Shown: piece by piece, positions 1 to 11,641 of the stretch
Position numbering within the stretch: the first letter of the stretch is position 1
How the letters are laid out: each line of letters begins with the position of its first letter
Assembly (NCBI RefSeq): GCF_014489535.1
Contig: NZ_CP060783.1
Location: 3,369,501 to 3,433,500, forward strand
Direction of reading: 5' to 3'
DNA length: 64,000 bases
From: Diaphorobacter aerolatus
Lineage (GTDB): Bacteria; Pseudomonadota; Gammaproteobacteria; Burkholderiales; Burkholderiaceae_C
Position numbers and translations under genes: made by a program
The notes under the pieces: generated by a model
The model's input: only the letters and a program-made list of their open reading frames with translations
Told to the model about the DNA's origin: nothing
The model's database searches: none

Positions 1-771
1 GCGCTCGCGGCCACCGCGCTGACCATGGCCGCTGGCCCGGCCCACGCAGGCCGCTCGTGCGAGCAAAAGCCGCCTACGGTGCAGACCATCCGAAAGGGCA
101 TGGAACTGGCCGGGCAAACCGCCAGGGCGCTCGACGCGACCGGCGCGAAGCTCGTCATGCTGGGGCGGGCCGGGCAGGATCTGAGCAAGTACCAGCTGCG
201 CTATTCGCACCTCGGCTGGGCCTACAAGACGCCCGAAGGCCGCTGGCGCGTAGTGCACAAGCTCAACGAATGCGGCACGGCCGTGGCGCACATCTACAGA
301 CAGGGCCTGGGTGAATTCTTTCTGGATGATCTGTGGCGCTATGAGGCGGTCTGGGTCGTCCCGAACCCCGAGGTGCAGGAGCGCATGCTGAGCGTGCTGC
401 AGGATCGCCGCAAGATATTGGCGCTGCACCAGCCCCGATACAACATGGTGAGCTATCCGTGGGCCACCAAATACCAGCAGTCCAACCAGTGGGCGCTTGA
501 AGCGCTGGCGATGGCAATGGAGCCCACGGTCACGACGCGCGAGCAGGCGCAGGCCTGGCTCAGGTTCAAGGGCTACGAACCGAGCGCAATGAAGATTGGC
601 GCCATGACCCGCCTGGGAGGCCGGATGACGTCGGCGAACGTGGCCTTCGATGATCATCCGAACGAAAAGCGCTTTGCCGACCGCATTGAAACGGTGACGG
701 TGGATTCGGTGATGCAGTTCGCGCAACGCGCGCAACTCTCGGGCGCGCAGCAGACCTTGCGGATCGACTAA
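1..771 (+). CDS. DUF2145 family exported protein (5' partial)
   Basis: The frame is open to the window edge, so the start lies upstream; an in-frame ATG at 25 falls inside what looks like the end of a signal peptide (hydrophobic Ala/Leu stretch ending in a PAHA-like cleavage site), so I do not take it as the true start. The mature part resembles the DUF2145 family, with a region around LRYSHLGWAYKTPEGRW and a stretch on shared-neighbour residues such as NECGTAVAHIYRQG. The family is exported and of unknown biochemical function. It converges on the diguanylate cyclase that follows, with only 6 bp between the stops. Family assignment is from memory of the motif and is fairly confident; function is not known. 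Confidence 0.7.
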   Translation, partial: ALAATALTMAAGPAHAGRSCEQKPPTVQTIRKGMELAGQTARALDATGAKLVMLGRAGQDLSKYQLRYSHLGWAYKTPEGRWRVVHKLNECGTAVAHIYRQGLGEFFLDDLWRYEAVWVVPNPEVQERMLSVLQDRRKILALHQPRYNMVSYPWATKYQQSNQWALEALAMAMEPTVTTREQAQAWLRFKGYEPSAMKIGAMTRLGGRMTSANVAFDDHPNEKRFADRIETVTVDSVMQFAQRAQLSGAQQTLRID

Positions 772-777
772 GGCCGC

Positions 778-2223
778 TCAATACACCGCGTGCGCGCTCA
801 TCACCACGCGGTTGCGGCCCGTGCCCTTGGCCTGGTAGAGCGCGTGATCGGCTTCGCGCAGCAGTTGCTCGATCATTGCGTGCCTCGGGGGCGCGTCCTG
901 GTGCACGACGCCGATGCTCACGGTGACGTGCAGCGGCACCTCGTCGTTGAACGTGAAGACGTGCCGGCGCGTGGCGTCGCAGAGCCGCTCGGCGACCTCG
1001 CGTGCCTCTTCGCGGCTGACGTTGGGCAGCATCAGCGCGAACTCTTCGCCGCCCATGCGACCGAGCAAGTCGGAAGGTCGCAGGTGCAGCATCACGAGGC
1101 GGGTGAATTCGCGCAGCAGTTCGTCTCCTGCAGCATGACCGTGGGTGTCGTTCACGCCCTTGAAATTGTCCAGATCGATCATCAGAACGGCGGCTGAATG
1201 CTGTTCAAGGCCGAGCGTCTGGAGCCAGTGCGCACATTGTTCGATGAAGGTGTTGCGGCCCAAAACGCCCGTCAGTGCGTCGTGGCGCGCGGCATGGTGC
1301 AGCTTGTGCAGGAGTTCGTTGCGTACCGATTGAAAGCTCGCGACCGCCAGCGGGCCGAGCGACAGCAGCGTGATGCCGACACGCAGCGAAATGGCGTCCA
1401 CCAGATGGTCGGGCGTGTAGGTGATGAGTCCGAGTGTCGCGGTGTAGGACTTGAGCACGCCGACCGCCAGGCACAGCAGCGATACGGAAAACAGCGAGTA
1501 GCGCAGGGCGCACCAGATCAGCGCGGGTACTCCGAACACCAGCGAGCCGGGGCCACCGAGTAGCATGGCCACGGTCTCGCAGGCGATGAGCGCGAGCAAC
1601 GGAGCGAGGTGCACGAGCTTGAAACGCGCGACGCATTCCTGCAGGCTGAACTGGCGGACCTGCCCGAGCGTGGGTGCGCTCAGCACGATGGGCAGAATCA
1701 GCATGCTGCACATGAGGGCGCTGCTGAACCACATGAAGAATGCGCTGAACGAAGTGCCGCCGAACAGGAACGAGGTCGCAGGAAATCCCACGATGGATTC
1801 GCCCGCCGCCTGCACGATGCAGCCACACAGCAGGAACAGCGCTGAGCGCGTGCCGCGCAGCAGGACGGTGTTGCGGTCAATGCCGTGAAAGAATTGCCAT
1901 CCTGCAACCACGCCAGCGAGATTGGCGAAGGAAAGCCAGATCGCGGCGGCTGCGCTGTCGCCCATCAGCAGTGAAGAAAACACGAACGCGCAGGCGCTGG
2001 CCACCCATGCCTTGGGATCGCGGGCCAGCCCTGGGCGGCGCATGAACAGGCCGAGCATCAACGCATTGGCGGGCCAGAAGGACGCCAGAAACTCCACGGG
2101 GCGGCTGAGCGTTCCGGCAATGCAGGCCAGAAAGATCGTCATGCCCAGCGCCGCTGCGGCGAACGAGTCCGACAGCGCCGAAGGCGCTGGTGCGGGCTCG
2201 AGAGGGGCACGTTGGAAATCCAT
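778..2223 (-). CDS. Membrane diguanylate cyclase (MASE1-like sensor plus GGDEF)
   Basis: The first two thirds (about residues 20-310 of 481) are a string of hydrophobic segments, including FWPANALMLG, which resembles the MASE1 membrane sensor domain. The last third is a GGDEF domain with the active-site motif GGEEF and, five residues upstream, RPSD, an intact RxxD inhibitory site; so this should be a catalytically active, product-inhibited cyclase making cyclic di-GMP at the inner membrane. An open frame extends further upstream to 2553, but I chose the ATG at 2223 because the extension is Arg/Cys-rich and lacks homology-like character, while this start leads straight into a short cytoplasmic tail and the first membrane segment. 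The ligand sensed is unknown. Confidence 0.85.
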   Translation of the reverse strand: MDFQRAPLEPAPAPSALSDSFAAAALGMTIFLACIAGTLSRPVEFLASFWPANALMLGLFMRRPGLARDPKAWVASACAFVFSSLLMGDSAAAAIWLSFANLAGVVAGWQFFHGIDRNTVLLRGTRSALFLLCGCIVQAAGESIVGFPATSFLFGGTSFSAFFMWFSSALMCSMLILPIVLSAPTLGQVRQFSLQECVARFKLVHLAPLLALIACETVAMLLGGPGSLVFGVPALIWCALRYSLFSVSLLCLAVGVLKSYTATLGLITYTPDHLVDAISLRVGITLLSLGPLAVASFQSVRNELLHKLHHAARHDALTGVLGRNTFIEQCAHWLQTLGLEQHSAAVLMIDLDNFKGVNDTHGHAAGDELLREFTRLVMLHLRPSDLLGRMGGEEFALMLPNVSREEAREVAERLCDATRRHVFTFNDEVPLHVTVSIGVVHQDAPPRHAMIEQLLREADHALYQAKGTGRNRVVMSAHAVY

Positions 2224-2626
2224 GGCAGATGGAAAAGGCGTTTGGTTAAAAAAAGCGGTGCGTCTGGGTGGACGAGATAGGCGGGAAAAATGCCCGACGT
2301 TTCGTAAAAATGAAAAACGTTGACGAACGTAGACGTCGCTATCGTTTGAGATTCTGGATAGCTTACAACAGGTTACGTGAATAGAGCATGTCGCAGTTTG
2401 GCGACAGTTGAGCCCCCAAAGCGTGAAAAACGCGTTGGAAATACGCAAATGAGCGGCAATGTGTTTTGCGATGACCGCGGGCCGCGAGGGTGAAAATGAC
2501 CAAGCCACGCGGCGTCTCGATGCGCGCGTGGCCGGTCTCCCAACGGGCTGCAAGTGCCCGGAGCGTCAACGCCCGCGAGCGCTTGCGCGAAAGCGCGCAC
2601 CCACGGGCGCTCTGGTTTTCAACGCA
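2224..2626. other. Noncoding gap between diguanylate cyclase and tgt
   Basis: About 400 bp separates the cyclase start from the tgt stop, both on the minus strand. It should hold the cyclase promoter. A reading frame continues through it but its composition is unlike a protein. I see no RNA gene, repeat or convincing terminator here. Confidence 0.4.
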
Positions 2627-3856
<1,230 letters not shown>

Positions 3857-3898
3857 CTACACTGTTGATAGCAGGGGTAGACAACGAAAGGAACTCAC

Positions 3899-4378
3899 AT
3901 GGTAAGAATTCTTGTTGCGGTCGATGGATCCGAACTGGCGCTGGATGCCGTGCGCCACTCGCTGATGCTGATCGGCGAAGGCTTGAACGCGGTCGTCGTG
4001 CTCGGCCATGTGCAGGAGGAGGCTTCGTTCCTCGAACTGGCCACGCAGGGCGGTGACGCGATTGCAGAGGCGGCCGTGGAGGCGGGCAAGCATCTGACGC
4101 GGCCGGCCGAGAAGCTGGTGCGCGCGGCGAACGTTCCGTATGAAACGGAAATCGTGCTCGGCTCGCCCGCCGCGGCGCTGTGCGATCTGGCCGAGGCTCA
4201 GGGTTGTGATTTCATCGTGATGGGCGCACGCGGCCTGGGCGCGATGCGCGCTGCGGTGATCGGCTCGGTCTCGCAGGCGGTGGTGCACCAGAGCAATCTG
4301 CCGGTGCTGGTCGTCAAGCACATCGAGCCGCTGGAAGATGAAGACCTGGGTGGAGATCAGGACGCCGAAGCGGCCTGA
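3899..4378 (+). CDS. Universal stress protein, UspA family
   Basis: This 159-residue single-domain protein starts with the UspA core strand ILVAVDGSELALDAVRHS and ends with the nucleotide-binding signature GARGLGAMRAAVIGSVS, which matches G-2x-G-9x-G-S of the ATP-binding subgroup. Such proteins are cytoplasmic dimers that accumulate under starvation or respiratory stress; the specific role here cannot be told from sequence. An AAAGGAA ribosome binding site lies just before the ATG. The acidic C-terminal tail (EDEDLGGDQDAEA) is an extra feature relative to short UspA proteins. It converges on the next gene through a shared palindrome. Confidence 0.9.
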   Translation: MVRILVAVDGSELALDAVRHSLMLIGEGLNAVVVLGHVQEEASFLELATQGGDAIAEAAVEAGKHLTRPAEKLVRAANVPYETEIVLGSPAAALCDLAEAQGCDFIVMGARGLGAMRAAVIGSVSQAVVHQSNLPVLVVKHIEPLEDEDLGGDQDAEAA

Positions 4379-4393
4379 ACAGTCTGTTCAGGC
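4373..4393. terminator. Palindrome between convergent genes, candidate bidirectional terminator
   Basis: GCCTGAACAG, one central T, then the exact reverse complement CTGTTCAGGC. It spans the stop of the stress protein gene and the end of the gene on the other strand. There is no U-rich tail on either side, so terminator function is inferred from position and symmetry only. Confidence 0.4.
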
Positions 4394-4783
4394 TGCCTTG
4401 CGCATGCGCTCTTCGTGAAACTCGCGCCTTTGCAACTTGCCATGCGGCAGGCTGCCGATGCGCTGGAAAACGCGACGGCAGTGGATGCGGTTCCACAGGC
4501 ATTTGTTGAGTTCGTCAACCGGCCAGGGGCCGCTCACCACCACCAGATTGTTGGCCTCGTCCCAATCACCGGCGGCGCGCAGACGGCGGCGGGTGTGAGC
4601 CGCCCATGACTGGATGCGCGTGGGAGCGCCATGTTCGTGGATTTCGCCGGTCTGCCGGTTGAACGCCACTGCGACCGTGTCGGTCCGCAGCTTGTAGCGG
4701 CGCTCACCGGTGATCTGGCTCGGTGTTTCGCTCAGGTCGTACAGGAAATAGCTGCCCGCTTTGAGCTGGTACTGCAGGTCCAT
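4388..4783 (-). CDS. Conserved hypothetical protein, 131 aa
   Basis: I do not recognise a named family. The protein starts MDLQYQLKAGSYFLYDLSE and is basic near its end (CRRVFQRIGSLPHGKLQRRE). It has no signal peptide, membrane segment or metal motif that I can see. The frame continues upstream to 4870, but the ATG at 4783 is preferred because the extension looks like untranslated leader. The gene is convergent with the universal stress protein gene and reads toward it. Confidence 0.55.
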   Translation of the reverse strand: MDLQYQLKAGSYFLYDLSETPSQITGERRYKLRTDTVAVAFNRQTGEIHEHGAPTRIQSWAAHTRRRLRAAGDWDEANNLVVVSGPWPVDELNKCLWNRIHCRRVFQRIGSLPHGKLQRREFHEERMRKAA

Positions 4784-5015
4784 GGCGGATTCCTCGGTCG
4801 TTGAAGAAGAAATGGCGACAGGGGCGCGCTGGTTTGGCGCAACGCTGCGGAGACCACCACGGTCTCCCATCTTTCAACAACGCCAAGGCCAGCGCGAGGG
4901 TGCTACGTATTGTGTAGCGCCATGGCCCTGCGCGCAAGGCGCTAAGCGGCGATTTTTGTGACGATATGAATATTCCATGGCGCGCCGCCGGATCGGCGCC
5001 GCGCCACGGATTGCG

Positions 5016-6209
5016 TCAGAAATCGAGCAGGCTGAAACCCACCGAGAACACGGTGCGCTTGAAGTTGTAGTCGATCAGGCTGTCGCCATAGCCGCTGAAC
5101 AGCGTGGCGTGCATGCGCAGATTGCTCTTGCCGCCGAGCCAGCCCTGGCCGAGCGTGTGCATCCATTCGACCTTGCCCGAGCCCTTGCCATGGCCGTTGA
5201 GGGAGCCGCGCGCGGTGACGCCCAGCCAGTTCTTCTGGGTGACGTTCCAGCCCAGGCGCAGTTCCCCGCGGCCGATGTAGTTCTGGATGTTCGGATTGTT
5301 GTCGTCTTCGGCGCTCTCTTTGATGCGCTTCCAGAGCCGCGCATCGACGGTGAAGCGATTGGGGAGTTCGAAGCCGGTCATCAGGTAGTAACGGTTCCAG
5401 CTGCGCGAGAGCGGGTCGCTCTGGCCGTTGGATTGGTGCGCGAGACCGATGCCGGAATAGCGCCAGCGCCAGCCCATGGGCAGTTCCGCCGTGGTTGGAT
5501 AGACGTACATGATTTCCGGTTCGTGGTCCGTGTTGCGGAACGGGCGCGAGATGCCGGAGTTGAAGAGCTGCCACGACGACTGTTGCGTGTACCCGACCCA
5601 CAACGAGTCGCGGTATTTGGAATCGCTGCCGGTGAGCAGTCCCGATGCGAGCTTGGTGCGCACCGAGAGTTGCAGGCGCATTTCCTGCTTGTCGTAGATG
5701 TGTTCCGTGGTGGCGTTGTTCACCGGATTGCCGGACTGGGGCAGGTTGTTCATGCTGCTGCCGGTCGAGGCCTGAACGGAGACCGGACGGTAGCCGCGAA
5801 AGCTGAACGTGCCGCAGTCCGTGCCTTCTTCAAGCTCCCAGAAGCGCGAGACTTCCGAGAACGAATCATCGCGGCAGCCGCCATTGGGCTGGGGTGCATC
5901 GGCAACCAGTTCGGCCGGTGGGCGCAGATTGGCCTGCGCACCCGGATTCGTCGCGCCTGCGGGCGATGTCGTCGCTGCCACGGGCACGCTGGAAACATTC
6001 GGTCCGATGGACGGTTCGGCAGGCTGCGACCGCGACCATTGATCAAAACAGGCCAGGCGCGCGGCGTCTTCCGTCTGCGCGGTGCACTGGCGCCAAGCCG
6101 ATTCCGGTTGAACTGGCGAGGGCGACTGCGCTGCTGCCATTGCAGGGAGCGACGCGCACAGCAGCGCGAAGACGGCAGAGCCGATGGGGTTGTAGGAGAG
6201 GGTAGTCAT
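5016..6209 (-). CDS. pldA: Outer-membrane phospholipase A (PldA family)
   Basis: The 397-residue product begins with a clear signal peptide (SAVFALLCASLPAMAAA) followed by a Pro/Ala/Ser-rich linker and then a beta-barrel ending in Phe (VGFSLLDF), as expected of an outer-membrane protein. The catalytic region reads YSGIGLAHQSNGQSDPLSRS, containing the HxSNG His and Ser of OMPLA enzymes, with a downstream Asn in SRSWNRYY. OMPLA hydrolyses mislocalised phospholipids in the outer leaflet and acts as a calcium-dependent dimer. The start at 6209 was chosen because it directly precedes the signal peptide; the longer open frame upstream overlaps the next gene. The extended N-terminal linker with its Cys residues (WRQCTAQTEDAARLACFDQW) is common in betaproteobacterial members. 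Confidence 0.88.
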   Translation of the reverse strand: MTTLSYNPIGSAVFALLCASLPAMAAAQSPSPVQPESAWRQCTAQTEDAARLACFDQWSRSQPAEPSIGPNVSSVPVAATTSPAGATNPGAQANLRPPAELVADAPQPNGGCRDDSFSEVSRFWELEEGTDCGTFSFRGYRPVSVQASTGSSMNNLPQSGNPVNNATTEHIYDKQEMRLQLSVRTKLASGLLTGSDSKYRDSLWVGYTQQSSWQLFNSGISRPFRNTDHEPEIMYVYPTTAELPMGWRWRYSGIGLAHQSNGQSDPLSRSWNRYYLMTGFELPNRFTVDARLWKRIKESAEDDNNPNIQNYIGRGELRLGWNVTQKNWLGVTARGSLNGHGKGSGKVEWMHTLGQGWLGGKSNLRMHATLFSGYGDSLIDYNFKRTVFSVGFSLLDF

Positions 6210-6265
6210 GAATGGTGTGTGGTCGCAGGAGCGCGAGCGCATTGTGCCGCAACCGCATGGAGTAG

Positions 6266-6703
6266 TCAGCGTTTGCCTGCAATCTTGCGCATGGTGAACC
6301 TGGCCGTGCTGTCGTCGCTTCCCGCCCATTCGCCGCGCACCTCTCGGGCACAACTGCCTTCGACCACGGTGCCCGCCCAGTTTCCACTGACGCTCTTGCC
6401 GTCGCGCGATTCCTCCATGGTGAGTTCGCCCTTGTTCACATCGCCCACGACGATGGAGCGGTAGGCGGCGCGCGTGATGGTTCCCTTGACCGTGCCGGTC
6501 CACTCGGGATGCGGGCCTAGCTCGATGATGACCGGCGCGGGCTCGCCATCGAGCTGGACGGTCCAGCGCCCGAGCAACTCGGGTTGCTCCATCTGGGCGG
6601 CGGTGGGGCAGGCCGGGCGCGGGCCGAAGTCGCCGGAGGCGCAGGCCGTCAGCAGCATGGTGAGTCCCGCGAGGGCAATTGTCTTGAGAAAGGCTCGTTG
6701 CAT
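6266..6703 (-). CDS. Small lipoprotein of unknown function
   Basis: The N-terminus is a lipoprotein signal (LAGLTMLLTAC, lipobox Cys at about residue 21). The 145-residue protein contains LLGRWTVQLDGE and repeated beta-strand-like segments with Gly-Trp pairs (GNWAGTV, RGEWAGS), which suggests a small beta-barrel or lipocalin-like fold; that is inference. It lies between pldA and the rep helicase on the same strand, with 29 bp to rep. Confidence 0.65.
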   Translation of the reverse strand: MQRAFLKTIALAGLTMLLTACASGDFGPRPACPTAAQMEQPELLGRWTVQLDGEPAPVIIELGPHPEWTGTVKGTITRAAYRSIVVGDVNKGELTMEESRDGKSVSGNWAGTVVEGSCAREVRGEWAGSDDSTARFTMRKIAGKR

Positions 6704-6732
6704 ATCCGGTTCGGTCTTCGTCCTGTGGGGTG

Positions 6733-8805
<2,073 letters not shown>

Positions 8806-9164
8806 GGTGACGAGCGGTGGTGGGGCTTGGGAGGGAATCCGGCAACGGTTCTGCTGCTGGAACCTGTGAAGGGGCGGCAGGCGGAGCGGTGAATCATAGC
8901 GACCAGCGCATGTCCTTGTTGACCAGGCTCCGCGCGCCTTGTCAGAACCGGATCACGGGGCCGTGAGGCGGGCAACGCTACGTAATATTTGCAACGCCTG
9001 GAGATCCTCTGAGCGGATGGCCGGTCCCCGACACCGCGCGCAGGCTTGCCGGGACGGGCGCCCCGGGCCTCTGGATTGTTTCGGGAACCCTGCAAATTGT
9101 CACCGACTCGCCTTTCGTTGCGATATTTTTTGCAACCAGCGGCGAACAATGCACGTGCGTTCAT

Positions 9165-9178
9165 TTGATCCAGATCAA
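9165..9178. promoter_or_regulatory. FNR/CRP-family binding site (perfect FNR box)
   Basis: TTGATCCAGATCAA matches the FNR consensus TTGAT-N4-ATCAA at every fixed position and is flanked by AT-rich DNA. FNR-type regulators bind this site when oxygen is low. If transcription starts about 7 bp after the TATAAT at 9263-9268, the box is centred near -103, one of the helical phases used by class I FNR/CRP sites. It faces the GTPase/roadblock genes; rep lies 360 bp the other way. Confidence 0.7.
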
Positions 9179-9194
9179 AGTCAAACAGTCAACA

Positions 9195-9232
9195 AATGTC
9201 ATTTTTTGCATGAAAAATGCCGAGATGACATT
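9195..9232. promoter_or_regulatory. Nested inverted repeats downstream of the FNR box
   Basis: The outer pair is AATGTCAT (9195-9202) and ATGACATT (9225-9232). Inside it, CATTTTT and AAAAATG face each other around TGCATG (9200-9219). They could be a second operator, or a hairpin if transcription starts upstream. The symmetry is read directly; the role is unknown. Confidence 0.45.
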
Positions 9233-9262
9233 AGTTGAGATTTATTGGAAGCTCTGTATCAA

Positions 9263-9268
9263 TATAAT
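9263..9268 (+). promoter_or_regulatory. Candidate -10 element of the GTPase/roadblock operon
   Basis: TATAAT, a perfect -10 hexamer, lies 37 bp before the ATG at 9305. No good -35 is found at 16-18 bp, which would fit an activator-dependent promoter. Confidence 0.4.
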
Positions 9269-9304
9269 TTTTAGATAACCACGCGATTCCGAGGTGGAAA
9301 TAAC

Positions 9305-10056
9305 ATGAAACATAGTATTGCAGGGTGGCGCCGGATCTTCTGGCGCCGGTGTATCTGGATCGATTCCTCGCGCTTTTCGGGGTGGCTGCTCGCAAGTCAC
9401 TGATCGAATGGAAGAGGGCATCCACTGGTGAGGCGCAACTGGCGCTTTTGGATGCCTCTTCGGCAGGAGAAGCCGTGCCCGCGACCACGCCGTGCGTGAT
9501 CTACGTGGGTCAGACGGCGAGCGTTGCTGAAAAGTCGCGCGCCGGTCGCTGGGTGTCGCATCTACCGGCCGAATTCACAGTTTCCGATCTGATCGATGCG
9601 CTGGACCGCGCGGCGGTTTTCCTGATGGACTGGACCGCGCGCCAGAAAATGGCGGCGGCCAAGGTGTCTGCCGTCGTTGACTCGGCCGTGCAGGCGGTGT
9701 CCAAAACGGGCGAGCAACTCAATGCGGACGATCAATTCCAGCTCACGAGCTGGGTGTCTCTGGACGCGCCTTACAACACCGGGGCCTGCGTTCGCGCCAT
9801 GGCGCTGTTGACGCGCGCGCCCATCAACATGAACCAGTTGTGCGGACACAGCGGGCTCGATCCCGAGACGGCGCGTGCGCTCATTACCAGCCTCAATCGC
9901 CGCGGCGTGCTGCGGCAGACGGTACATGGCAACAACAAGGCCGCGGTGGTCATGTCCAGCAATCCGGTTCAGGAACAGGTCAATCGCGGTCGTCCTGTCC
10001 GCGTGGGTTTGATTCAGCGCCTCACGCGCTGGGTCCGTGTGGGAGGTAAGTCTTAA
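9305..10056 (+). CDS. Unknown protein, first gene of the GTPase/roadblock operon (probable 1-base error near its start)
   Basis: I do not recognise a named family. The uninterrupted frame begins with a GTG at 9325 that has no ribosome binding site. A strong site (GAGGTGG) instead serves the ATG at 9305, whose frame reaches a stop at 9401. Adding one G to the run at 9323-9325 joins the two into about 250 residues starting MKHSIAGVAPDLLAPVY. The N-terminal ~100 residues look alpha/beta, a little like a degenerate receiver domain. The C-terminal part (residues ~165-225) has helix-turn-helix character (MNQLCGHSGLDPETARALIT, then LNRRGVLRQT), similar to winged helices that accompany Roadblock/GTPase modules. 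It abuts the GTPase gene directly, so it is probably a partner or effector of that switch. That role is inference. Confidence 0.55.
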
Positions 10057-10599
10057 GTGGCGATGGATTCTCTACCCCGGATCGCTCTCGTCGGAGCGAT
10101 GGGTATCGGCAAGACGACGGCGCTGCGCTCCCTGTGCGGCGACAAGATGATTTCCTCCGACGTGGTGAACCTGGATCGCGCAAGCAACGCCAAGGAGTTC
10201 ACGACCGTCGGCACCGAGTTCGGTGAGATCGACCTTGGAGACGGCGAGCGCGTGCAGGTGTGCGGTTGCCCCGGCCAGGAGCGGTTTTCCTTTGTGCGTC
10301 AGTGGATTCTGTCGGTTTCCATGGGCATATTCGTGATGGTGGACGTCAACCAGCCTGGCGCGGTGCAGGAAGCCTCGCGCCTCCTGCAGGACGTCGCCGC
10401 GCTGGAGCAACCGCCCGTGGTGCTGATTCTCAGCGCCCGTCACGCGGCCGCCTCTGCGGTCGATGCGTTTGCCGCGTCGCTCACGCGCGCCGGGCATGGC
10501 GTGGTGCCTGTGCTCCAGGCCGATCCGCGCGAACGTAGTCAAATGCTCGATGCCGTCGGTGTGCTGGCCTCGATGCTGTCTTTGCAGGGCGAGGAATGA
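10057..10599 (+). CDS. MglA-like small Ras-family GTPase
   Basis: A 180-residue single-domain P-loop GTPase. The G1 motif is GAMGIGKTT (about residues 13-21), candidate switch I threonines lie at FTTVGTEFG, and the G3 motif is CGCPGQERF (71-79), close to the DxxGQE form of bacterial MglA/Rab-like proteins but with Cys in place of Asp. The G4 guanine-specificity motif (N/TKxD) is not recognisable: the equivalent strand reads VVLILSARHAA. A GGAGGT ribosome binding site at 10042-10047 is well spaced from the GTG at 10057, which I take as the start; the ATG at 10063 is the alternative. Bacterial GTPases of this kind work with Roadblock/LC7 partners, which are encoded immediately downstream, in polarity or motility switches. 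Target here unknown. Confidence 0.82.
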   Translation: MAMDSLPRIALVGAMGIGKTTALRSLCGDKMISSDVVNLDRASNAKEFTTVGTEFGEIDLGDGERVQVCGCPGQERFSFVRQWILSVSMGIFVMVDVNQPGAVQEASRLLQDVAALEQPPVVLILSARHAAASAVDAFAASLTRAGHGVVPVLQADPRERSQMLDAVGVLASMLSLQGEE

Positions 10600-11009
10600 T
10601 GAATAGCAAGGTGTCTTCAGTAGTTCCGCCGCTTGTATCGGCCACCGGACGACAGATTCTCGAGCAGGTTTTCACCCCGTTCCCCGAAATTCAGACCGCG
10701 TTGCTCTCGACCCCCGATGGTTTCGTGGTTGCATCGCATGGCGTGCTGCCCAACACGGATGGCTCGCAGATGGCTGCCATGGCAGGTTCCATGATGGCCA
10801 TGGCGCGTGCCGTGGGCGCGGAAATCGGTCACAGCGGAAGCCGTCGACTGACGTTTGAAACAGACGATGGCACAGCCATCTTCCAACACGTCAACGGCGA
10901 CTTTCCCTGCATTCTGTGCGTGGTTGTCAGGAAGGAAGCCGTTCTCGGACGTGCGCTCTGGGCTGTGGCCGAAGCCAATTCACAGATGTCCGCGCGTTTA
11001 CGTGTTTGA
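10596..11009 (+). CDS. Roadblock/LC7 domain protein
   Basis: This 137-residue protein overlaps the GTPase stop by 4 bp (ATGA), so the two are translationally coupled. It has the Roadblock/LC7 pattern: an N-terminal helix (ATGRQILEQVFTPFPEIQ), a strand-turn-strand with TPDGFVVASHG, a long Ala/Met-rich helix (MAAMAGSMMAMARAVG), and C-terminal strands ending in a helix (RALWAVAEANSQM). Roadblock proteins are dimers that act as GTPase-activating or scaffold partners of MglA-like GTPases (MglB is the classic case). The start could also be the second ATG at 10599. A gap of 188 bp follows before the next Roadblock gene. Confidence 0.8.
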   Translation: MMNSKVSSVVPPLVSATGRQILEQVFTPFPEIQTALLSTPDGFVVASHGVLPNTDGSQMAAMAGSMMAMARAVGAEIGHSGSRRLTFETDDGTAIFQHVNGDFPCILCVVVRKEAVLGRALWAVAEANSQMSARLRV

Positions 11010-11197
11010 CATGAATCAAAAAGTATGCAAACGTACGTCACTCGAATCATTTGTGAGCATTTCGTTTGAATTTGTGACTGATTGAATGAGTTTGAGCGTC
11101 CCGCGCGGGGAATGAGGGCTGGGCTCACCGCGCATGATTCTTTCATTTCCTGCGATATCCACGCATCCAACACCTGAATACCAAAGAGGTAAAACAC

Positions 11198-11557
11198 ATG
11201 GCAAGCATTCAAGAATCCCTTTCCCAACTGATGGCCATCGACGGCGCAATGTGCGCTGCTGTCGTGGACAGCGGCAGCGGCATGTTGCTGGGCAGCATCG
11301 GCTCCGGCGTTGACCTGGAACTGGCGGCTGCGGGCAACACCGAAGTGGTCCGTGCCAAGCTCAAGACGATGAAGTCGCTGAACCTGAATGATCGTATCGA
11401 CGACATTTTGATCACGCTCGGCAAGGCCTATCACATCATTCGTCCTCTGCAAAAGCACGACGGCCTGTTCGTCTATCTGGTACTGGACAAGGCCAAGGCC
11501 AATCTGGCGCTGGCACGCCGCAAGACCCAGGACGTGGAGCAGAACCTGGCCGTCTGA
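11198..11557 (+). CDS. Second Roadblock/LC7-like protein
   Basis: A 119-residue protein beginning MASIQESLSQLMAIDGAM, with the strand-turn-strand AAVVDSGSGMLLGSIGSG and a helix (LAAAGNTEVVRAKLKTM) typical of Roadblock/LC7 folds, then DDILITLGKAYHIIRPLQ and FVYLVLDKAKANLALARRK. An AAAGAGGTAA ribosome binding site lies before the ATG. It lacks the Met/Ala-rich long helix of its upstream neighbour, so the two are diverged rather than recent duplicates and could form a heterodimer. It is the last gene before the terminator at 11642 and may also have its own promoter in the 188 bp upstream gap. Confidence 0.75.
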   Translation: MASIQESLSQLMAIDGAMCAAVVDSGSGMLLGSIGSGVDLELAAAGNTEVVRAKLKTMKSLNLNDRIDDILITLGKAYHIIRPLQKHDGLFVYLVLDKAKANLALARRKTQDVEQNLAV

Positions 11558-11641
11558 TCTGGCGCGATGTCGCCGCCGCCGATGACGATCTCGAATAGGT
11601 GATCGATCATGTGCGCCGAGCGCACGAGTCGGCATTTTGTG

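Larger units (their letters stand above)
8806..9304. other. Intergenic control region between rep and the GTPase/roadblock operon
   Basis: Roughly 500 bp between two divergent transcription units. The right half is AT-rich and holds a perfect FNR-type box (9165-9178), two nested inverted repeats (9195-9232), a TATAAT hexamer (9263-9268) and a good ribosome binding site, GAGGTGG, at 9291-9297. The left half should hold the rep promoter; I see nothing specific in it. Confidence 0.6.
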
